From: JAHBNG01 sp039028975 | GTDB lineage: Bacteria > Chloroflexota > Anaerolineae > Caldilineales > Caldilineaceae | Direction of reading: 5' to 3' | Length of the DNA: 64,000 bases | NCBI GenBank assembly: GCA_039028975.1 | Contig: JBCCHB010000067.1 | Span: 19,729-83,728, forward strand | In this document: piece by piece, positions 59,060 to 64,000 of the stretch | Layout of the letters: each line of letters opens with the position of its first letter | Numbering within the stretch: the stretch's first letter is position 1 | Notes under the pieces: model-generated | What the model was told of the DNA's origin: nothing | The model's input: only the letters and a program-made list of their open reading frames with translations | Databases searched by the model: none | Position numbers and translations under genes: made by a program

Positions 59060-61246
59060 ATGAATCACTATCCCATGCCTCCTGATCCTGATCTCCAAAA
59101 ACTGATATCCCACAGGCTTGGCACCATCAACCTATCACCCATAGATGATATAATAGCAGGCAGTATCGGCACTTGGCTCTTAACGTACACTGTAGGCAGT
59201 TACGGAATTGATTCGGGTGGTCAGATCAAGATTGCCTTTCCGCTGGTAACCGACTGGGAAACGCCTCAATTTGATCAACCAACTGAATCCGGTTACACAA
59301 CCATTGCAACCGACGGTAGAGCCAAGTTACGCGTTACCTGGCAGCCCAAAGGTTACGTCCGTCCGTGGAGCCCCTGTATTGTGATCGATGTTTATGATGG
59401 ATCCCTCGATCCGGGTGATACGATTACCATCACCCTAGGTAACACCGCCCACGGATCACCAGGTATGCGAGCACAGACCTATCTGGAATCCAAGTTTGAG
59501 TTCCGTACATTGGTGGACCCAACCAATGGCTGCGATCCCCGCCGTATTCCCACCTCGCCTCAAATCGCAATTGTTGCGGCAGAGATGACATCCCTGGTCT
59601 GTATGATTCCATCTCAGGGAATGGTCAATGAGCCGATCGAATTCTTTGTGAAAGGCGAAGACCAGTGGCGTAACCCAACTCTCGCACCTGAAAATATCTC
59701 CTTTGTCTGGGGGGGCCAGGGAACGGCTGCCATTGAAAACCGAGTGCTGACCGTATCGGAGGCAGGACCAGGATATCTACAGGCATCTATTGGCGACTTT
59801 TCTTGTCGCTCCAATCCCATCGAGATCGTCAGCCAAGCACCTACTTTGCAGAGATATTGGGGGGACCTTCACGCCCAAACCAAAGAGACCGTTGGTACGG
59901 GTAGCGAGGATGAGTATTTCACCTTTGGCCGAGATTGGGCCTTTCTCGACTTTATGAGCCATCAAGGCAATGATTTCCAAATGAGGGATGAGTACTGGCA
60001 GCATATAAATGACACGACAAAAACCTATCATCGTGATGGGGACTTTGTTGTCTTTCCTGGCTACGAGTGGTCGGCCAACTCGCCCGCAGGTGGGGACCAC
60101 AATGTCATTTATCGCCAAGAAGGAATGCCGATTCTGCGATCATCCCACTGGCTAGTACCCAATGTTCCAGAGACAGAGCAGTCGCCAGCCCACCCAGCAG
60201 ACGTCTTTTTTGCCAAGTTAAAGCAGAGTGTACCTTTAGAGGATGTGCTAGTTTGCGCACATGTGGGGGGCCGCTATGCCAACATCCGAAAATACTTTGA
60301 TCAAGAGCTAGTGAGCCTGGTCGAGTTGGTGTCATGCTGGGGTGTCTTCGAGTGGATGTTGTGGGACGCGTTCGACAAGGGGTACATTGTGGGCGTCATG
60401 TGCAACAGTGATGGCCACCACGGACGCCCTGGGGCAGAAGGCGCAGGTATGACCGAATTTGGTATCGAGAATGGATTGACCTGTGTATTGGCTGAATCAC
60501 TGACCCGAAATGCTGTCTTTGATGCCCTAAAGTCTCGACGATGCTATGGTACAACTGGCGCGCGAATGCTCCTCGACTTTACTGCAGATGTTCATCCTAT
60601 GGGTAGTGTTCTGGCTCACCGAACAGCACCCTTGTCAATGCAGGCTAGCGTTACGGGGACTGCTCCCCTAGAGTCACTTCAATTGTATCAAGGAAAAACC
60701 ATTCTTCAAGAAGTGCGACCACCCGCATTCAGCAATCTCTTAGACTCCAATCATGTCCGCATCCGCTGGCAAGGCAGCCGAGAGCGAGGTCGCCAGCGGC
60801 GCGTGACATGGGATGGTCAGATTCGAGTTGAAGGGTGCCAGATTGAGTCTGCTGCGCTCTTCTCGTTTGATGTGGTCGCAGATGGCATTACATCCCAGAA
60901 CGCGCAGACTGTTCACTTCCGCAGCCGTACGACTGGGGATTGTGATGGACTTGACCTGGTACTCAACGATGCCAAGACAGGGACAATCCATTTTGAATCG
61001 GAAGCTGGAACAGCCTCAGTTAATCTTGCTGACTTGATCAGTCAAAGCCCTCGCAAAACCTTCGATTTCGGTGGGGTTGATATGCAGGTGATGGTGGAGC
61101 GGTATCCAGCAGCCGTAAAGACTCAGACGCTCAATCTCAGCCATGCTGTGACGCCACCCACTGGGAAACTCACGCCCTATTTTGTTAAAGCCACCCAGGT
61201 TGATGGAGAGATGGGATGGTCGAGTCCGATTTATTGCTCAACATAG
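59060..61246 (+). CDS. DUF3604 / PHP-like metallohydrolase
   Basis: This protein of about 728 residues has a beta-rich N-terminal half and a PHP-like metal domain from about residue 265. The latter shows RYWGDLHAQT, FPGYEWSAN...GGDHNVI, VCAHVGGRY and MCNSDGHHGR, where the His and Asp residues should bind metals. Smaller beta domains follow. There is no signal peptide. DUF3604 proteins are uncharacterised hydrolases, often seen in catabolic clusters. I start it at ATG 59060 with GGAG about six bases upstream rather than at TTG 59048. The DUF6940-like gene and a FAD oxidoreductase follow on the same strand. Confidence 0.83.
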   Translation: MNHYPMPPDPDLQKLISHRLGTINLSPIDDIIAGSIGTWLLTYTVGSYGIDSGGQIKIAFPLVTDWETPQFDQPTESGYTTIATDGRAKLRVTWQPKGYVRPWSPCIVIDVYDGSLDPGDTITITLGNTAHGSPGMRAQTYLESKFEFRTLVDPTNGCDPRRIPTSPQIAIVAAEMTSLVCMIPSQGMVNEPIEFFVKGEDQWRNPTLAPENISFVWGGQGTAAIENRVLTVSEAGPGYLQASIGDFSCRSNPIEIVSQAPTLQRYWGDLHAQTKETVGTGSEDEYFTFGRDWAFLDFMSHQGNDFQMRDEYWQHINDTTKTYHRDGDFVVFPGYEWSANSPAGGDHNVIYRQEGMPILRSSHWLVPNVPETEQSPAHPADVFFAKLKQSVPLEDVLVCAHVGGRYANIRKYFDQELVSLVELVSCWGVFEWMLWDAFDKGYIVGVMCNSDGHHGRPGAEGAGMTEFGIENGLTCVLAESLTRNAVFDALKSRRCYGTTGARMLLDFTADVHPMGSVLAHRTAPLSMQASVTGTAPLESLQLYQGKTILQEVRPPAFSNLLDSNHVRIRWQGSRERGRQRRVTWDGQIRVEGCQIESAALFSFDVVADGITSQNAQTVHFRSRTTGDCDGLDLVLNDAKTGTIHFESEAGTASVNLADLISQSPRKTFDFGGVDMQVMVERYPAAVKTQTLNLSHAVTPPTGKLTPYFVKATQVDGEMGWSSPIYCST

Positions 61247-61288
61247 CAACGTATCCGAGCCATATAATGTTAGGAGACGAATAAGGCC

Positions 61289-61894
61289 ATGTGGGCGTAC
61301 AAGATGGAGGAGGCGTCAAAACCGCATACGCTTAAAGTCAACATTACCAAGGCGGGGAGGCAACTTTCATTTGCAGATATACTCCGGGGCTGGCAGGTAG
61401 ATGATGCATTTCGGACATTTTATATCGACCTGCTGGCTTCCACACCTTTTGAGGCTATCTTCTGGGAGATGCCTGCCATTAGCCGTTCCACCATCTCCAG
61501 GCCTTATGAATTCATCGTCGCCGAGAGTACCCATCTAGCATCTGTTACAGCGGATGTTAGAGCGTTCAATGGCTATTTTCGTGGAGCCAACCCCCAAGAG
61601 ACGATTGTTGCTTTTGAAAACCTAGGCGGCGATGCTATGCTAGTTGCCCCTTGTCCTATCGGTCCCCAGTGCATTTATCCTCATCTCGCTAAATTTGTGC
61701 GGAAAAGTGAACCGGAACAGACCCACGCATTTTTTCACCGCCTTGGAGAAGAGGTGACCAAGCGTTTGAGCGAAAGGCCGTTGTGGGTAAGCACATCCGG
61801 GTTGGGCGTCTACTGGTTACATGCCCGACTTGACTCGACGCCGAAATACTACACATATGCGCCGTATCGTGTCTTTACATCGGATAAGAAGTGA
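61289..61894 (+). CDS. Conserved protein of unknown function (DUF6940-like)
   Basis: This 201-residue soluble protein has ADILRGWQVDDAFRTFYIDLL, PFEAIFWEMPAIS, a VAFENLGGDAMLVAPCPIGP stretch and a C-terminal WVSTSGLGVYWLHARLD. As far as I recall, this matches the DUF6940 family, for which no activity is known. It lies 42 bases after the DUF3604 gene and 25 before the FAD oxidoreductase, so the three probably form one transcript. Confidence 0.72.
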   Translation: MWAYKMEEASKPHTLKVNITKAGRQLSFADILRGWQVDDAFRTFYIDLLASTPFEAIFWEMPAISRSTISRPYEFIVAESTHLASVTADVRAFNGYFRGANPQETIVAFENLGGDAMLVAPCPIGPQCIYPHLAKFVRKSEPEQTHAFFHRLGEEVTKRLSERPLWVSTSGLGVYWLHARLDSTPKYYTYAPYRVFTSDKK

Positions 61895-61919
61895 GCCATT
61901 ATAGACGCAAAATAAATCA

Positions 61920-63068
61920 ATGACAAACAAAAATTCTACTTCAGCCTCTGCCCCGTCCCGGGTAGTCATTTGTGGCGGCGGCGTAATCGGTGCTTGTATT
62001 GCTTACTACATCCGTCGCAACCATAAAGAGAGAAATATAGAAACTATCGTTGTGGAAAGAACAGGCGTGGCCAACGCTTCTTCGGGGAAATCAGGTGGTT
62101 TTTTGGCTTTGGATTGGTGCCAGGGTACACCTGTTGATCCGCTGGCTAGACGTAGCTTTGCGCTCCATGCTGAGCTAGCCGCAACCCTGTCGGTCGAGCT
62201 AGGGCTGGATTGGGGCTATCGCGCTATCGACACCCTTAGCGTCGTTGCTAGCCAGCAGCGAAACTTGAGCCACATGGCCCGTATGGATTCACCAAGTTGG
62301 CTGGGGCAAGCCGCGGCCGTCCACTCCCGCATCGGCAATGAGCAGACTACGGCACAACTCGATCCAACCGCCTTTACCCAATCCATGATGAGCGCAGCCC
62401 AAACTCACGGTGCTCAGCTCTGTACAGGTGTCGTAGAAGGACTCACCTTGGCCAATCACAATGAATCCCAGCCCTCTCAAGTAACTGGAGTAGTGGTTGA
62501 TGGTAATGTAATGGAAGCAGATAGCGTAGTGATTGCCATGGGACCTTGGTCGATTCTGGCTAGCCAATGGTTGCCTATGCCTACCATCTATGGTCTCAAG
62601 GGACACAGTCTCGTCTTTCGATTTGAGCCAGACGAACCATATGCTCTATTTCTAGAGCTAGAGACGGAAGATGGCGAGATTGAGACACCGGAGGTAGTTC
62701 CACGAGCGGACGGCACAACCTACATCTGCGGGGTTAGAGGGGATGCGCCTCTGCCTGTGGATCCAGCCCATGTTGAGTTGGAAGAGGGAGCAATCGCACG
62801 ATTGCAAGCCATGGCTGCAACGTTTTCACCTGGGCTAGCCGCAGCCGAGATCCTGGCAGAACAAGCTTGCTACCGACCGATTACAACCGATGGAATACCT
62901 ATCATCGGCCGGGTTCCTGATGTCGAAGGAGCATATGTGGCAACGGGTCATAGTGTCTGGGGCATGTTAAATGGTCCTGCGACAGGCGAAGCCCTAGCCG
63001 ATCTGATTGTAGAGGGTGAGGCGTCCACCGTAGATTTGGGCGCATTTGATCCGAGACGACTACTGTAG
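61920..63068 (+). CDS. FAD-dependent oxidoreductase (DAO superfamily)
   Basis: This 382-residue protein starts VVICGGGVIGACIAYYI (FAD dinucleotide motif). ANASSGKSGGFLALDW follows, which contacts the flavin, and the protein ends YRPITTDGIPIIGRVPDVEGAYVATGHSVWGMLNGPATGEALADLI. The pattern fits TDA10/FOXRED1-like amine or amino-acid oxidoreductases. It ends the DUF3604-DUF6940 run. A divergent relative lies at 7336. The substrate is unknown. Confidence 0.87.
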   Translation: MTNKNSTSASAPSRVVICGGGVIGACIAYYIRRNHKERNIETIVVERTGVANASSGKSGGFLALDWCQGTPVDPLARRSFALHAELAATLSVELGLDWGYRAIDTLSVVASQQRNLSHMARMDSPSWLGQAAAVHSRIGNEQTTAQLDPTAFTQSMMSAAQTHGAQLCTGVVEGLTLANHNESQPSQVTGVVVDGNVMEADSVVIAMGPWSILASQWLPMPTIYGLKGHSLVFRFEPDEPYALFLELETEDGEIETPEVVPRADGTTYICGVRGDAPLPVDPAHVELEEGAIARLQAMAATFSPGLAAAEILAEQACYRPITTDGIPIIGRVPDVEGAYVATGHSVWGMLNGPATGEALADLIVEGEASTVDLGAFDPRRLL

Positions 63069-63179
63069 GCAAGAGGATCAGAATAGACAGTTAATGGATA
63101 TATTTTTCGGGTTCGCCCCGTGCTATACTCTAGCCATCCGAAACTGTAGTGCAGTATCAGGGCTATAGAACGGAAATCC

Positions 63180-63377
63180 GCTTAGAAGTATTAAGCACAC
63201 AGTAGTACCGTCCAGCGGTATCGGACGCAAAGCAGTATCGCTCGGCAGTATTGAGCACATCGTAGTACCGTCCAGCGGTATCGGACGCAAAGCAGTATCG
63301 CTCAGCAGTATTGAGCACATCGTAGTACCGTCCAGCGGTATCGGACGCAAAGCAGTATCGCTCAGCAGTATTGAGTG
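63180..63377. repeat. 60-bp tandem repeat array with two hairpins per unit
   Basis: Units start at 63180, 63240, 63300 and a partial at 63360, exactly 60 bases apart. Each unit has GCTCA/TGAGC arms around GCAGTAT and CGTCC/GGACG arms around AGCGGTATC. The first unit has GCTTA/TAAGC instead, a compensatory change. The array lies after the FAD oxidoreductase and before a strong terminator. A minus-strand frame of 75 codons here is only the repeat read in 20-codon steps. Confidence 0.92.
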
Positions 63378-63384
63378 TTATAAC

Positions 63385-63431
63385 AAAAAGGCGTTCTCTT
63401 CTTGATGTATGGTAGAAGAGAACGCCTTTTT
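63385..63431. terminator. Perfect 18-bp bidirectional terminator
   Basis: AAAAAGGCGTTCTCTTCT at 63385-63402 pairs exactly with 63414-63431 around an 11-base loop, ending in TTTTT on both strands. It closes the DUF3604-to-FAD-oxidoreductase transcript. Confidence 0.93.
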
Positions 63432-63432
63432 G

Positions 63433-63654
63433 TATACTTCGCCAGATTACACTGAGTCGAGATTACATAAAGATGCACTGAGACACTCTTCTTTCTTTGA
63501 AGCTTTTTCCTCGCAGCTCCATGCCTCTTCTAAGGAACTCTGTACAACGCAGAAAAGTCTTGTCCCGACCTTCTGTCGAATTTGCTTTGGAACATCGTGT
63601 GCAGGAGGGACATTCCCATTTTCATGGGGAGAAGCTGTTTCTGTCCCTCTATAT
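63433..63654 (+). repeat. R2 repeat, copy g, with internal insertion
   Basis: The left end TATACTTCGCCAG is separated by about 110 bases from CAGAAAAGTCTTGTCCCGA. The right end is GGGACATTCCCATTTTCATG...CCCTCTATA. The inserted DNA has no recognised identity; CAG flanks both sides of it. It fills much of the 764-base gap before the dehalogenase gene. Confidence 0.7.
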
Positions 63655-63832
63655 TTGGCTTAAGATATGCTCAAATGCTGGTTGATGGTTGCAACCTCTC
63701 TTTCTTTGTTCTACAATTCATGATGTAGCTGAAAACGTTAGTGGATATCGCCCGGCAACCTACAGCGCAAAGGCGAAATCAATGTACCCCCTGCATCAAC
63801 CAAGCCATTTATATCTTGTCTAAGGAAAAAAC

Positions 63833-64000
63833 ATGTCAAAACAGATCTCAGCAGTCGATTCCACTCCTCGCCAGCGAATCTCCGTGCTGGACACAGAAAT
63901 GGCCTATGTAGATGTCGGGGAAGGCGACCCCATCATCTTCTTGCATGGCAACCCTACATCGTCCTATCTCTGGCGTAATATCATTCCTTATGCGCAAGGC
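63833..64000 (+). CDS. Haloalkane dehalogenase (N-terminal part)
   Basis: The first 56 codons are in the window. The alpha/beta-hydrolase start DTEMAYVDVGEGDPIIFLHG and the oxyanion-hole motif HGNPTSSYLWRNIIP are characteristic of haloalkane dehalogenases, where the Asn helps bind the halide. The catalytic Asp, His and acid lie beyond the edge. AAGGA is six bases upstream of the ATG. Other serine-type hydrolases are possible, but the HGNPTSSYLWR string is rather specific. Confidence 0.82.
   Translation, partial: MSKQISAVDSTPRQRISVLDTEMAYVDVGEGDPIIFLHGNPTSSYLWRNIIPYAQG

Noticed and set aside
63123..63350. 75-codon minus-strand frame with repeated RPIPLDGTT units
   Set aside because: It is the 60-bp array read in frame (20 codons per unit). 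It has no ribosome site or known domain, and the hairpin structure explains the conservation better.

Overview
The window is bacterial chromosome of moderate GC, densely coded, with a full translation and chaperone complement and no phage, transposase or CRISPR. The best guess for the host is a member of Chloroflexota (Anaerolineae or Caldilinea-like). This rests on exported proteins with Pro-Thr linkers, WD40 and RCC1 propellers, a PadR/YPxxYxxEFGxE/ABC cluster and a ba3-type oxidase. It is an inference from gene style, not a phylogeny.

Layout. 1-6983: end of an unidentified gene, a membrane protein, gatB, a class V aminotransferase, and a minus-strand PadR / sugar-transferase-like / ABC exporter operon. 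7336-11678: a FAD oxidoreductase and a beta-decarboxylating dehydrogenase, followed directly by a NarL-type response regulator and a histidine kinase whose PAS domain resembles the FixL oxygen-sensing haem pocket. 11667-17650 (minus): cytochrome c, ba3 oxidase subunits I, II and a 39-residue subunit IIa, two SCO-type copper proteins and two universal stress proteins. 17893-19155: an APC permease. 19365-23218 (minus): a His-rich lipoprotein, a polyferredoxin-like membrane protein, a PCuAC copper chaperone and a small His-rich membrane protein. Together 9.6-23.2 kb reads as an oxygen-sensing, copper-delivery and terminal-oxidase island.

23320-38538: a WD40 lipoprotein, an RCC1-repeat exported protein, an AAC(2')-like acetyltransferase, HEAT, sigma-region-4-like, VOC and DinB proteins, a PatZ-like acyl-CoA synthetase/GNAT fusion, a TrkA_C membrane protein, a histidine phosphatase, a GNAT and a bacterial dynamin. 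38825-48407: isochorismatase-type hydrolase, long HPF, comF, a Flp-pilin-like microprotein, a response regulator, a zinc-ribbon coiled coil, the dnaK-grpE-dnaJ-like set and a HIT protein. 48753-57716: tRNA-Leu(CAA), an SH3b lipoprotein, a very unusual protein with four cyclic-nucleotide-binding folds joined through a membrane helix to an external domain, then rluB-like, cmk and the two E1 subunits of a 2-oxo acid dehydrogenase. 57971-64000: a homocysteine-methyltransferase homologue, DUF3604 and DUF6940 proteins, a second FAD oxidoreductase, a 60-bp tandem repeat array and the start of a haloalkane dehalogenase.

The most striking non-coding content is two dispersed families of short palindromic elements. 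R1 is about 85 bp with seven copies and compensatory arm changes. R2 is about 95-115 bp with seven copies, two of them interrupted. A 60-bp array near the end encodes two small hairpins per unit, one with a compensatory change.
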